Shown here: positions 42,959-52,506 of the stretch, piece by piece | How the letters are laid out: each line of letters begins with the position of its first letter | Numbering within the stretch: position 1 is the stretch's first letter | Origin: Proteiniphilum saccharofermentans | GTDB taxonomy: Bacteria > Bacteroidota > Bacteroidia > Bacteroidales > Dysgonomonadaceae | DNA length: 64,000 nt | Direction: 5' to 3' | Assembly: GCF_900095135.1 (NCBI RefSeq) | Contig: NZ_LT605205.1 | Coordinates: 3,844,001-3,908,000 of the forward strand | Position numbers and translations under genes: made by a program | The notes under the pieces: generated by a model | Told to the model about the DNA's origin: nothing | What the model saw: the letters and a program-made list of their open reading frames with translations, nothing else | Database searches by the model: none

Positions 42959-44161
42959 ATGGATGAAATGAACAATTTTAACATATTAGCAACGCAATAT
43001 AAAACGGAATTATTTGAAAATGTAATTCCTTATTGGCTATCACACTCTCAGGACAAGGAATTTGGCGGATACTTCACCTGCCTCGACCGGCAAGGAAATG
43101 TGTTCGATACCGACAAATTCATCTGGCTTCAGGGTCGTCAGGTATGGCTGTTCTCCATGTTATGCAATAAGGTAGAAAAACGCCAGGAATGGCTCGATTG
43201 CGCCATACAGGGAGCTGAGTTTCTGAAGAAGTATGGACATGACGGCAACTTCAACTGGTATTTCTCGCTTACCCGGGAAGGGAAACCATTGGTAGAGCCG
43301 TACAACATTTTCTCCTACACTTTCGCAACCATGGCATTTGGACAACTGAGCCTGGCAACCGGGAACCGGGAATATGCCGATATTGCGAAGCGTACTTTCG
43401 ATATCATTCTCTCCAGGCGGGACAATCCGAAAGGCAGGTGGAACAAAGCCTATCCCGGCACTCGTCCGCTCAAAGGATTCTCCCTGCCGATGATTCTCAG
43501 CAACCTCACGCTGGAAATCGAACACCTGCTCGACAAAGAGATCGTCGAACAGACCATGGAAGAATGCATCCACGAAGTGATGGAAGTATTCCTGCGTCCT
43601 GAATTGGGTGGCATTATAGTAGAGAACGTGAATGAAGACAACACGCTGTCCGATTCCTTCGAGGGCCGTTTGATAAATCCGGGACACGCAATAGAAGCCA
43701 TGTGGTTTATCATGGATCTGGGAGTACGGCTCAACCGCCCTGCATTAATTGAAAAAGCAGTAGCAACAACCTTGAAGACCATTGAATATGGATGGGATAA
43801 AGAGTATGGCGGCATCTTCTATTTTATGGATCGAAAAGGGTTTCCGTTACAGGAATTGGAATGGGATCAGAAACTGTGGTGGGTGCATGTAGAAACATTG
43901 ATATCGCTGCTGAAAGGGTATCAATTGACTGGCTCAGAGGAATCGTTCCAATGGTTCAAAAAAGTACACGATTACACATGGAGTCACTTCAAAGACCCGG
44001 AATATCCTGAATGGTGGGGTTATCTGAATCGTCGTGGGGAAGTACTCTTGGATTTGAAAGGAGGCAAGTGGAAAGGCTGCTTCCACGTGCCAAGAGGATT
44101 GTATCAATGCTGGAAAACGTTGGAGGCAGTCAAAACGTTGGAGACAGTCAATGCAAAATAA
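42959..44161 (+). CDS. AGE-family N-acylglucosamine 2-epimerase
   Basis: The product has 400 residues, the family length. An alpha/alpha barrel is recognised by KFIWLQGRQVWLFSML (about residue 50), FSYTFATMAFGQLS, RLINPGHAIEAMWFIMD with a catalytic-site His, WDQKLWWVHVETLIS with the second His, and KGGKWKGCFHVPR. It would interconvert N-acetylglucosamine and N-acetylmannosamine, a step in sialic-acid breakdown. Cellobiose or mannose 2-epimerase activity is the alternative. No other nan gene is adjacent. The DapA-family gene at 29.0 kb is the only possible partner in the window. Confidence 0.8.
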   Translation: MDEMNNFNILATQYKTELFENVIPYWLSHSQDKEFGGYFTCLDRQGNVFDTDKFIWLQGRQVWLFSMLCNKVEKRQEWLDCAIQGAEFLKKYGHDGNFNWYFSLTREGKPLVEPYNIFSYTFATMAFGQLSLATGNREYADIAKRTFDIILSRRDNPKGRWNKAYPGTRPLKGFSLPMILSNLTLEIEHLLDKEIVEQTMEECIHEVMEVFLRPELGGIIVENVNEDNTLSDSFEGRLINPGHAIEAMWFIMDLGVRLNRPALIEKAVATTLKTIEYGWDKEYGGIFYFMDRKGFPLQELEWDQKLWWVHVETLISLLKGYQLTGSEESFQWFKKVHDYTWSHFKDPEYPEWWGYLNRRGEVLLDLKGGKWKGCFHVPRGLYQCWKTLEAVKTLETVNAK

Positions 44162-44475
44162 AATTAGGAATGATTGATTGTTCCTCTCAAACGGAGAACA
44201 AAATCAACTAATTTATTTTACTGAGTAGAAAACTATTTCACCAGACCAAATGGGTAGAGTCTGATTTGTTAAGCTATTAGCTTGGTGAAGAATAATTTGA
44301 ATTAATCAATAAGCAATAATTCAAAAAATGAATAATATATCAATAAGATACCATTATGTCCAAATTTTTGTATTGATTGCCTGTTGCCTATTTCAAATTA
44401 CCTTCAAGCGGAATTTTCAGGTGATCAATAGCAATGATATTTAAGCATTTATAAACAATTAAAAAATTAAACCAA
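44162..44475. other. Intergenic region before susC
   Basis: A 314-bp AT-rich stretch with short dead frames. No clear -33/-7 promoter, no hairpin terminator and no RNA gene were recognised. The promoter of the SusCD operon is likely here because the AGE gene is well separated, but I cannot point to it. Confidence 0.4.
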
Positions 44476-47400
44476 ATGAGAAGTAGCAAGCAACCCCTAA
44501 AATGGAAGTATGGAAATCTCCGATTTCTATTACTATCGCTTTACTTTTTCACATCCATTGTCACTTTTGCACAAATCAATGTAGGAGGGAGAGTGGTTGA
44601 CACTACCGGAGAAACCTTGATTGGAGTAAACGTTATCATTAAAGGTAGCAGTCAAGGTACCGTTTCTGACATAAACGGAGAATTTTCATTACAAGTACCG
44701 TCATCAAACAGTACTCTCGTCTTCTCTTATGTCGGTTTCGTGGAACAGGAAATACCCCTTAACGGAAGGACATACCTTAATATTACAATGGAGCAGGATA
44801 CTGAGATACTCGATGAAGTAATAGTCGTAGGTTATGGTACGCAAAGACGAACCAGTGTAACAGGTGCAGTATCCACATTATCGAATACCGAACTAATCAA
44901 GGCTCCTGTTGTTGGAGTAACGAATGTCTTGGGAGCCAGAGTAGCGGGAGTTACGATGTTACAGCAAACAGGACAGCCCGGACAAGATGCGGCATCATTG
45001 CTCGTTAGAGGCGAAGGCGCCACTTATATTGTAGATGGGGTGATCAGAAGTATAAACGAAATTGATCCCAATGAGATTGAATCCATCTCAATTTTGAAAG
45101 ATGCAACCTCTGCATCGGTTTACGGTTTGAATGCAACTTCCGTGATCATCGTTACTACCAAAAGAGGGAAAGAAGGTCAATTGGGCATATCCTACAACGG
45201 ATCATATGGGATTAGCCAGAATGCAAATCAGATAAAATGGTTAGATGGGCCGGGATATGCCTATTGGTATAATAGAGCTAGAGAATTAGACGGGGATGAA
45301 CCGGTCTTTACATCTGCCCAAATAGAAAAAATGATATCGGGGACCGATGGATGGGGCAATACGAACTGGTATGATGAAGTCTTTGGTGTCGGATCCACTA
45401 TGAATCACAACGTTAGCGCAACAGGAGGAACCGATAAAGTCAAATTCTTCTCTTCAATCAGCGCTTTCCAGCAAAAAGGGAACGTAGACAATTTTGATTA
45501 TTCCCGTTATAATCTCAGGGCAAATATCGATTCAAAAATTACAGACAATATCACATTGGTAATGAATATTGCAGGACGTTTGGACGAACACAACAGGCCA
45601 AGCTACTCTGCAAACCCGAACGACTGGCACAATATTCCACAACAGGCCGTACGAGCCCTGCCTTATCTTCCAAAAACCACTATTGGTGCTGACGGCAGGG
45701 AATACTATGTTTCCACACGCACCGCTTCATCGCCCGTGAGTCCGGTAGCAGCCATTTACGAATCGGGATACAGCAGGCCCAGGAATACGACCATCCAGAC
45801 CAATTTCTCACTGAATTATGATGCACCCTGGATGGAAGGGCTTAGCCTGAAATTTATGGGAGCATACGATAAATTCTTCCAGTTCAATAAATCGCTGATC
45901 ATACCCTATCAAACAATGATCGGGTCATTGCCAAACAGTTCGACCGAAAAGATTGACTATGTTTCCTTCTTTAACAATTCGGGCAATACCTCTTTGAGCG
46001 AGAGCGGACATAGTGCAACAAGCGTTGTAACCCAAAGCAGCTTTACCTATGACAAAGCTTTCGACAACCATAAGATCAATGTTTTCGGTCTTGCTGAAAC
46101 CCGTAACAACTACAGCAATACGCTAGGCGCCACAGGGTACGGACTCGATTTTCTGGAACTGGCGGAATTGAGCAAGATCACCAATACTACCGGAAATGGA
46201 GAGGAAAGAATCCCGACTATTTCGGGGAGTAGTGCGCAATCAAGATTAATTGGTTTCGTTGGCCGTGTGAATTACGATTATGACGAACGTTATTTGTTGG
46301 AAGCTTCAATCCGTCGCGACGGAAGCTACCTTTTCAGCGGCATGACCGGTTCACAATGGGTTAACTTGCCGGCAATCTCTGCAGGATGGAGAATGAATAA
46401 CGAAGAGTGGTTCGTAGCTCATTGGATTGATAATTTGAAAATTCGAGGCGGTATTGGTAAAACAGCTACTTCTGCTGTTAATGCATTCCAATACCTCAAT
46501 CTGATGACATTGAGTTCAAATGCACTAATATTGGGTGATCAGAGACAAAGTATGCTCTACACAGCCACTTTAGGTAATCCTAATCTGACCTGGGCCAAAG
46601 CTATCACATATAATCTGGGCGTTGAATTTATGGCATGGAGAGGATTGTTGGGAGTTGAAGTCGATGCTTTCTATAAATACCAGTACGACCTCTTAGCCAG
46701 CATTGGAGGATCCTATCCACCCTCGATGGGAGGTTACTTCTTTAACTCCGATAATGTAAACAAAATCGACTATAGAGGATTCGATTTCACGATCTCCCAT
46801 AACAACAAGATAGGCGATTTTACCTATGGCGTTAAATGGGTAGGGACACTGGCCTATAGGAGATGGTTATATTATGCAGGTGACTCCGAAAACACACCCG
46901 ATTACCGCAAACTAACCGGTAAGGAGGTTGGCTCACAACTTGGCTTTATAGCCGAGGGACTTTTTCAGTCGCAGGAGGAAATCAACAACTCCCCAACCAT
47001 TACCGGATCACCCGTACTTCCCGGTTATATCAAATATAAGGATCGAAATGGTGATGGAAAAATAACCTATGCACAAGATATGGGATATGTAGGTAAAAGC
47101 CCCTACTCCAGATTCCAAACCTCTCTCAATTTAAACGGGAGTTGGAAAGGATTCGATTTTGATATCCTGTTTCAATCCGGTTTAGGTCGCACGGTAGCAT
47201 TGACGGGGGTATATACATCCACCGGTTCCGAGGGGATTATGGATAATACCGCTTTCACAAAGCTTTTCTATCATGGTGGTAATTCCCCACAGTTCCTTCC
47301 CGAGAACTCATGGACACCGGACAATACCAATGCTGAGTTTCCACGTCTCTCACTGGTAAATGTAAGTACCAATAATGCCTACTCATCTACATTCTGGTAC

Positions 47401-47631
47401 AGAAATGGCAACTACCTCCGCCTGAAATCATTCCAGATCGGATATACTATACCCCAGTCTTTTACAAGGTCTGCGGGAATAGATAGAATCAGGCTCTACG
47501 TAGAAGGATCGAATATTTTAACGTTCAGCGAGCTGACAAAATACAATATCGACCCTGAATCACCCGGAGTGAATAACGGATATTATCCTCAACAGAGAAC
47601 ATTATCATTCGGCTTGAATTTCTCTTTATAA
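44476..47631 (+). CDS. susC: SusC-like TonB-dependent glycan transporter
   Basis: The product has 1051 residues. The signal peptide ends near VTFAQ. A CarboxypepD-like N-terminal domain follows (INVGGRVVDTTGETLIGVNV), then a TonB box region DEVIVVGYGTQRR. The plug domain has YIVDGVIRS and SILKDATSASVYG, and a 22-strand barrel ends with the typical aromatic C-terminus SFGLNFSL. There is no N-terminal anti-sigma-interacting (STN) domain, so it is unlikely to be controlled by an ECF sigma/anti-sigma pair through this protein. It imports oligosaccharides with the SusD-like partner encoded 19 bp downstream. Confidence 0.95.
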   Translation: MRSSKQPLKWKYGNLRFLLLSLYFFTSIVTFAQINVGGRVVDTTGETLIGVNVIIKGSSQGTVSDINGEFSLQVPSSNSTLVFSYVGFVEQEIPLNGRTYLNITMEQDTEILDEVIVVGYGTQRRTSVTGAVSTLSNTELIKAPVVGVTNVLGARVAGVTMLQQTGQPGQDAASLLVRGEGATYIVDGVIRSINEIDPNEIESISILKDATSASVYGLNATSVIIVTTKRGKEGQLGISYNGSYGISQNANQIKWLDGPGYAYWYNRARELDGDEPVFTSAQIEKMISGTDGWGNTNWYDEVFGVGSTMNHNVSATGGTDKVKFFSSISAFQQKGNVDNFDYSRYNLRANIDSKITDNITLVMNIAGRLDEHNRPSYSANPNDWHNIPQQAVRALPYLPKTTIGADGREYYVSTRTASSPVSPVAAIYESGYSRPRNTTIQTNFSLNYDAPWMEGLSLKFMGAYDKFFQFNKSLIIPYQTMIGSLPNSSTEKIDYVSFFNNSGNTSLSESGHSATSVVTQSSFTYDKAFDNHKINVFGLAETRNNYSNTLGATGYGLDFLELAELSKITNTTGNGEERIPTISGSSAQSRLIGFVGRVNYDYDERYLLEASIRRDGSYLFSGMTGSQWVNLPAISAGWRMNNEEWFVAHWIDNLKIRGGIGKTATSAVNAFQYLNLMTLSSNALILGDQRQSMLYTATLGNPNLTWAKAITYNLGVEFMAWRGLLGVEVDAFYKYQYDLLASIGGSYPPSMGGYFFNSDNVNKIDYRGFDFTISHNNKIGDFTYGVKWVGTLAYRRWLYYAGDSENTPDYRKLTGKEVGSQLGFIAEGLFQSQEEINNSPTITGSPVLPGYIKYKDRNGDGKITYAQDMGYVGKSPYSRFQTSLNLNGSWKGFDFDILFQSGLGRTVALTGVYTSTGSEGIMDNTAFTKLFYHGGNSPQFLPENSWTPDNTNAEFPRLSLVNVSTNNAYSSTFWYRNGNYLRLKSFQIGYTIPQSFTRSAGIDRIRLYVEGSNILTFSELTKYNIDPESPGVNNGYYPQQRTLSFGLNFSL

Positions 47632-47650
47632 CCTCTTTAATTTGACTGTA

Positions 47651-49267
47651 ATGAAAAAAATAAATATAAAATTTCTATCTTTGGCCATCTCCGTCATCAT
47701 CTTATCAGGATGTTCGGATTGGCTGGATCTGACCCCTACCGACCAAGTTACTGATAAAATTGTATGGGAGAGGGAATCGAGCGTTGATCTTTATGTAAAT
47801 GGTTTTTATACCTATCTGCATCAATATGGACAGTTCGGAAACCAACAGTTTGAGGGCAGTCTTACTGAGAGTCTGACCAATACTTTCAAATATGGATCCT
47901 ATGCGCTTGGACACAAAGCAGGCCACCCCAATAATTATGTATTTAATCCGGAGGCCGTTACCACGACCAGTTGTTTCTATAGCAATTGGACAGATGCCTA
48001 CAACAAGATCAGGAGGATGAATGAGTTCCTTCATTCAATGGAACTCTACTCCTCTTTTCCCGAGAGTATGAACACACGCTGGGAGGCACAAACCCGTTTT
48101 TTCCGTGCCTTTATCTATTTCCAGCTTGCTAAGCGGTTTGACGGTGTAATCCTCTATACCAGTCTTAATGAGATGCAAAAGGATAAGGCTCGCAGTTCGA
48201 ATGAAGAGACATGGAATCTGATTGAACAGGATCTTAATTTTGCCATTGAAAATCTTCCCGAATCATGGATTCCCCAGGAGAAAGGAAGAGTAACCAAATA
48301 TGCAGCACTCGCTTTTAAATCGAGGGCAATGCTTTACGCGGAACGTTGGCAGGCAGCCTATGATGCGTCCAATGAGGTGATTGAATCCGGCCTGTTCAGC
48401 CTGACAGATAATTATGCAGATTCGTGGAAAGGAAGCAATCAAGAATCGATCCTTGAATTCAAATATAGTGAATTGGGCCCCAACCATACGTTTGATAAGG
48501 ACTACGTACCCCTGAGCGACGGTTATGAGTTCGGCGGATTAGGTACGCCTACACAGGAGATGGTAGAGAGTTATGAAAAAGCAGATGGCACGCAAATGGA
48601 CTGGACTCCTTACTATACTGAGAATGCAACACGCCCTCCCTATGAAGAGTTGGAACCGCGCTTCAAAGCGACCGTGATCTTCCCGGGCAGCACATGGAAA
48701 GGAAATACAATGCAGAATTCGGTGAATGGAACCTATGGCACCTTTATGGCTTACAGGGCTCAACCCTATACCTACGGACATACTACCACCGGTTATTTCC
48801 TCAGGAAACTGATGGACGAGACATTAATAGACATCCGAGGGATTCCGAGCACACAGACGTGGGTTGAAATCAGGTACGCCGAAGTCCTGCTCAACAAAGC
48901 CGAAGCTGCCTTCCGCCTCAACAAACCGGACGAAGCAAGAGAGGCAATGAATGAAGTACGTGAAAGGGTAAACCTCCCTCCCAAGTCTTCCTCCGGAGAA
49001 CAATGGTTTAACGACTACCGCAATGAGAGGAAGGTTGAATTGGCTTATGAAGGACACCTCTTTTGGGATATGAGAAGATGGCGGCTAGCACATATTGAAT
49101 ATAACGACTATCGCTGTCACGGATTCAGGATTACCGGCGATAACTATGAGTACATTGATGTGGATTATCAGGACAGGAAGTTCTCAACAAGGAATTATAT
49201 ACTTCCCATCCCTGACGCTGAATTGGCAAATAACTCGTTGATTGAACAATACGATAGTTGGAAATAA
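47651..49267 (+). CDS. susD: SusD-like glycan-binding lipoprotein
   Basis: The start MKKINIKFLS (47651) gives a lipoprotein signal with lipobox LSGC. The 538-residue body shows the SusD/RagB pattern. It starts with DWLDLTPTDQVTDKIVW, has TPR-type helices with TRFFRAFIYFQLAKRFDG, and ends with RYAEVLLNKAEAAFRL, NEVRERVNLP, NDYRNERKVELAYEGHLFWDMRRW and the final YILPIPDAEL. It caps the SusC barrel and delivers glycan. It forms an operon with susC and the DUF5018-like lipoprotein gene 19 bp downstream. Confidence 0.95.
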   Translation: MKKINIKFLSLAISVIILSGCSDWLDLTPTDQVTDKIVWERESSVDLYVNGFYTYLHQYGQFGNQQFEGSLTESLTNTFKYGSYALGHKAGHPNNYVFNPEAVTTTSCFYSNWTDAYNKIRRMNEFLHSMELYSSFPESMNTRWEAQTRFFRAFIYFQLAKRFDGVILYTSLNEMQKDKARSSNEETWNLIEQDLNFAIENLPESWIPQEKGRVTKYAALAFKSRAMLYAERWQAAYDASNEVIESGLFSLTDNYADSWKGSNQESILEFKYSELGPNHTFDKDYVPLSDGYEFGGLGTPTQEMVESYEKADGTQMDWTPYYTENATRPPYEELEPRFKATVIFPGSTWKGNTMQNSVNGTYGTFMAYRAQPYTYGHTTTGYFLRKLMDETLIDIRGIPSTQTWVEIRYAEVLLNKAEAAFRLNKPDEAREAMNEVRERVNLPPKSSSGEQWFNDYRNERKVELAYEGHLFWDMRRWRLAHIEYNDYRCHGFRITGDNYEYIDVDYQDRKFSTRNYILPIPDAELANNSLIEQYDSWK

Positions 49268-49286
49268 CTAAAATAAGATAGAAGCA

Positions 49287-50957
49287 ATGAAAAAAAATAT
49301 ATTAACTATCATAGCGATATGCTGTTCTGTCGTTTTCATAATGAACGGATGCCAGCAAGTGGAGGACCTGACTCCATCTGTTTCCCGTGACGGAATCAAC
49401 AGCCTGACAGCCTCCTTTTACGGCGATGAAAGTAGTGAAAACAGCTTCACCAGTGAAATAGATTATGAGAGGGGTATCATTACAATCGTTTTTCCATACA
49501 ATTACCCCCGCACCTCAGACAATGTGCTGACAATGGACGATTTGAAAAACGTACGCATTGAGGCCAATCTGGATGATAATGTAACCATCTCGCCTCCTCT
49601 TTTATATCTTGACCTGACCAAAGAAAACTTTATCACTGTAACGGATCAGTCAAAAAACAAGAAGGAGTACAAGATTATAGCAGAGATCCGGAAAAGTGCA
49701 GAAGCAAGAATTACCAGTTTTGAGTTGAGATCACTTGGGATCAGCGGTATAATCGATGAAGAGCTAAAAACGATCTCGCTGATTTCACTTGAGGATATTG
49801 GAGAAGCGCTCGCTGAAGTGAATATTTCTCACGGTGCCACGCTCGATCCCGATCCAAGGACGGTCGCGTTGAATTATGATGAAGAGGTTTCCATTACTGT
49901 AACGGCACAGAATGGAGTGAGCAAATCAGTGTATAAAGTACAGAAAGATGTACCTAACAAGGTAGATTTCGGTATGCGGACAGGTAGTGCAAAAGTTCTA
50001 TGGACGAAAACAATAATGGCCGATCTTGGTCTCTCTGAATTACATATGACAACCGGTATTGCGGTAACCAAAGATTATGTGGTTGTCAACACAAGAAATC
50101 AGCCCTCGAAATATCTTGATCGGAGAACAGGCGCTATCGTGGGTACGATGCCCAATATGGGATCAATAGTCGGAAGCCTTACCAACTTCTTTGCTACTGC
50201 TGACGATGGAGATAATATCCTGGTTTGTAACCTGGCTCCCAATGCAGGTACATTCAAAGTGTGGAATATAAAGGGTGTGAATGGTACGCCTGAACTGCTC
50301 ATCGACTGGAGTGGAAGCGGATCTACAGCTATCGGACGTAAACTTTCGGTAAAAGGAAGTATTGACGGAGATGCCATCATTACCGCTGCAATTATGGGAG
50401 CCGACCGTACCTTTGCCCGTTGGCAGGTAATAGAGGGAGTCCTTCAATCACAAACACCGGAGATCGTAACTATTAATGGAATCGATGGAGGATGGGGCAA
50501 TAACGCCGATGTAGTGTATACCAGTGCCACTGACCTTGATGCAGATTACTTTGTAAGCTATTATGCACCTCCAAGAAAATTTGCATGGGTAAATGGTAGC
50601 ACCAATACTGTAAAAGCATTGGGTCCTGAAATTAATGCCAACTGGATACAAAATGCAGCAGACTACGTTGTGTTCAACAAATGTCCGTATGCAGCAAGTA
50701 ACTCCGTCAACTCTTTCACCTGGGGCAGTGACGATTCCATCTACCTGTTCGATGCAAGTGGAACCTCCACTTTCACGACACCGGTATGGCAAGCTCCAAT
50801 AGGCCTCTACGGAGGTAAAGACCACGGAGGCGTGAATGCGAATGGTACGGGAGATGTGATCCTGAAGGTATCGGATGACGGTTACTATATGTACCTCTAT
50901 TTCATGTTCACCAATGGAGCTATCGTATGCGTACAATACGACTGTCTTGATATATAA
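49287..50957 (+). CDS. DUF5018-like lipoprotein in the SusE position, probable surface glycan-binding protein
   Basis: The product has 556 residues. Lipobox MNGC (Cys22). Two immunoglobulin-like beta domains of the DUF5018 type come first (about 35-230, including ITIVFPYNYPR and FITVTDQSKNKKEYKI). A larger region resembling a beta-propeller follows (about 240-556). By place and build it should be a surface glycan-binding protein of the SusCD system. The N-terminal domain of the phosphodiester glycosidase at 55.6 kb has a similar layout, linking the two. A strong hairpin follows the stop. Confidence 0.65.
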   Translation: MKKNILTIIAICCSVVFIMNGCQQVEDLTPSVSRDGINSLTASFYGDESSENSFTSEIDYERGIITIVFPYNYPRTSDNVLTMDDLKNVRIEANLDDNVTISPPLLYLDLTKENFITVTDQSKNKKEYKIIAEIRKSAEARITSFELRSLGISGIIDEELKTISLISLEDIGEALAEVNISHGATLDPDPRTVALNYDEEVSITVTAQNGVSKSVYKVQKDVPNKVDFGMRTGSAKVLWTKTIMADLGLSELHMTTGIAVTKDYVVVNTRNQPSKYLDRRTGAIVGTMPNMGSIVGSLTNFFATADDGDNILVCNLAPNAGTFKVWNIKGVNGTPELLIDWSGSGSTAIGRKLSVKGSIDGDAIITAAIMGADRTFARWQVIEGVLQSQTPEIVTINGIDGGWGNNADVVYTSATDLDADYFVSYYAPPRKFAWVNGSTNTVKALGPEINANWIQNAADYVVFNKCPYAASNSVNSFTWGSDDSIYLFDASGTSTFTTPVWQAPIGLYGGKDHGGVNANGTGDVILKVSDDGYYMYLYFMFTNGAIVCVQYDCLDI

Positions 50958-51018
50958 TAATCATTCAAAAAAGATATATAACTTCTGAGTTATCCCTATC
51001 TTACAATTCATCTACCTC

Positions 51019-51058
51019 TTTAATTGAATGAGTGAAACTGTTCACTCATTCAATTAAA
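51019..51058 (+). terminator. Perfect 18-bp hairpin between the SusCD block and the enzyme block
   Basis: Arms 51019-51036 and 51041-51058 are perfectly complementary, with a 4-base loop ACTG. No T-run follows, so it is not a standard intrinsic terminator. It may protect the susCD mRNA 3' end, lower read-through to the downstream enzymes, or act as a terminator for both strands. The stem is AT-rich with a GAATGAGTGAA core. Confidence 0.55.
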
Positions 51059-51092
51059 TGTAGAGACGGGGGTAACGTTTTTTTAAAAGCTT

Positions 51093-52487
51093 ATGGTTAA
51101 AATCACTGCTATTGTTCACCATCTCTTTATTACTCTACTATTCACAGGATTCTTTTTAATGATCTCTGCCTGTGAAAATGATCATCCTGAGGATCCGGGA
51201 TATGAATTTCCCGATCCCCCCAAAGAGAACAAAGACAAACCTCGATTTATTTGGATCGATGCGGCTGCCAATTTCCCCGACTTTGCCAATAGCCGGGAGA
51301 ATATCGCCCGTGATCTTGCACTTGCCAAAGATGCCGGATTTACCGATATCGTTGTAGATATTCGTCCTACATCAGGAGACATCCTCTACAAGTCGTCGGT
51401 GGCAGGAGTCCAACAGGTAGAGTGGTTGGGAGCATGGGTAAACGGAGTCTATTCAAAGGTTGAACGTACAGCCACATGGGATTATCTGCAGGCGTTCATT
51501 GACGAGGCGAAGAAGCTGGAACTCAAAGTACATGCCGGCTTCAATACAATGGCAGGAGGCCACAGCAGTGGTTTGGGGAGCCGGGGGATTCTCTATAGAG
51601 ATCCATCAAAAAAGGAGTGGGCCACTTATGAAAATCTTTCAATCGGCATCACAAACACAATGGATGCCGGATCAGGTACAAAATTCTTCAACCCTGCCAA
51701 CGAGGAGGTACAAGAGTTCTTATGCAATCTATTGAAAGATCTGGCGAAGTATGACCTGGATGGGATTATACTTGACAGAGGTAGATTTGATGGCATTCAG
51801 TCCGATTTCTCGGAGAGTACCAAAGGAAAATTTGAATCCTATTTAGGGAACATTAAAATAGCAAATTTCCCGGATGATATCTTACCGCCAGGTACAACGA
51901 TGCAACAGCTTACCGCTATGAATCCCTATCCACCTTACCTGACCAGATGGTTAGAGTTCAGGGCAAAAGTAATTCACGACTTTATGGAAAAAGCACGTAA
52001 CGCCGTAAAATCAGTGAATTCGGAGATAAAATTTGGCGTATATGTCGGAGCTTGGTACTCTAGCTATTACGAAGTAGGAGTGAACTGGGCAAGCCCGAAC
52101 TATAATCCCAGCACTTCATACAGATGGGCTACGGAGAAATATAAGGACTACGGATATGCCGATTTAATGGATCAAATGCTGATGGGTGCGTATGCCTCAC
52201 CTCTTAATGTATATGGTGCGACCGAATGGACAATGCAGGGTTTCTCAAGACTGGCAAAAGAAAAGATAAGGAATAGCTGCCCTATGGTGGCGAGTGGCCC
52301 GGATGTTGGCAATTGGGACAGTCAAAACCAGGCAACACAGGAACAGGAAAATCAGGCCATCGTTAATTCGGTAAAAGCATGTATGGATGAGTGTGACGGT
52401 TACTTCCTGTTTGATATGATCCATTTAAAAATGGCCAATCAATGGGAATATGTAAAGAGGGGAATCAATATTGCGATAGGAGAATAA
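51093..52487 (+). CDS. GH10-like TIM-barrel lipoprotein (GHL10 family), paralogue A
   Basis: The product has 464 residues. Lipobox MISAC (about Cys27). The barrel has FIWIDAAANF, GFTDIVVDIRPTSGDILY, LKVHAGFNTMAGGH, YDLDGIILDRGRFDGI and IKFGVYVGAWYSSYYEVGVN. This matches the GHL10 (PF02638-like) hydrolase family, in which activity on glycans is assumed but few members have been assayed. Its paralogue at 54.3 kb shares the same motifs in the same order. The two flank an FAD oxidoreductase gene. Together they replace the endo-glycanases expected in a SusCD locus. Confidence 0.6.
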   Translation: MVKITAIVHHLFITLLFTGFFLMISACENDHPEDPGYEFPDPPKENKDKPRFIWIDAAANFPDFANSRENIARDLALAKDAGFTDIVVDIRPTSGDILYKSSVAGVQQVEWLGAWVNGVYSKVERTATWDYLQAFIDEAKKLELKVHAGFNTMAGGHSSGLGSRGILYRDPSKKEWATYENLSIGITNTMDAGSGTKFFNPANEEVQEFLCNLLKDLAKYDLDGIILDRGRFDGIQSDFSESTKGKFESYLGNIKIANFPDDILPPGTTMQQLTAMNPYPPYLTRWLEFRAKVIHDFMEKARNAVKSVNSEIKFGVYVGAWYSSYYEVGVNWASPNYNPSTSYRWATEKYKDYGYADLMDQMLMGAYASPLNVYGATEWTMQGFSRLAKEKIRNSCPMVASGPDVGNWDSQNQATQEQENQAIVNSVKACMDECDGYFLFDMIHLKMANQWEYVKRGINIAIGE

Positions 52488-52506
52488 TTGAAAAAGAGAA
52501 GATAGA

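Noticed and set aside
51182-51382. Short minus-strand frames in the PUL genes (for example 51182-51382, 53786-54031, 54952-55539)
   Set aside because: They are shadows inside clearly assigned plus-strand genes, with no signal sequence or domain.
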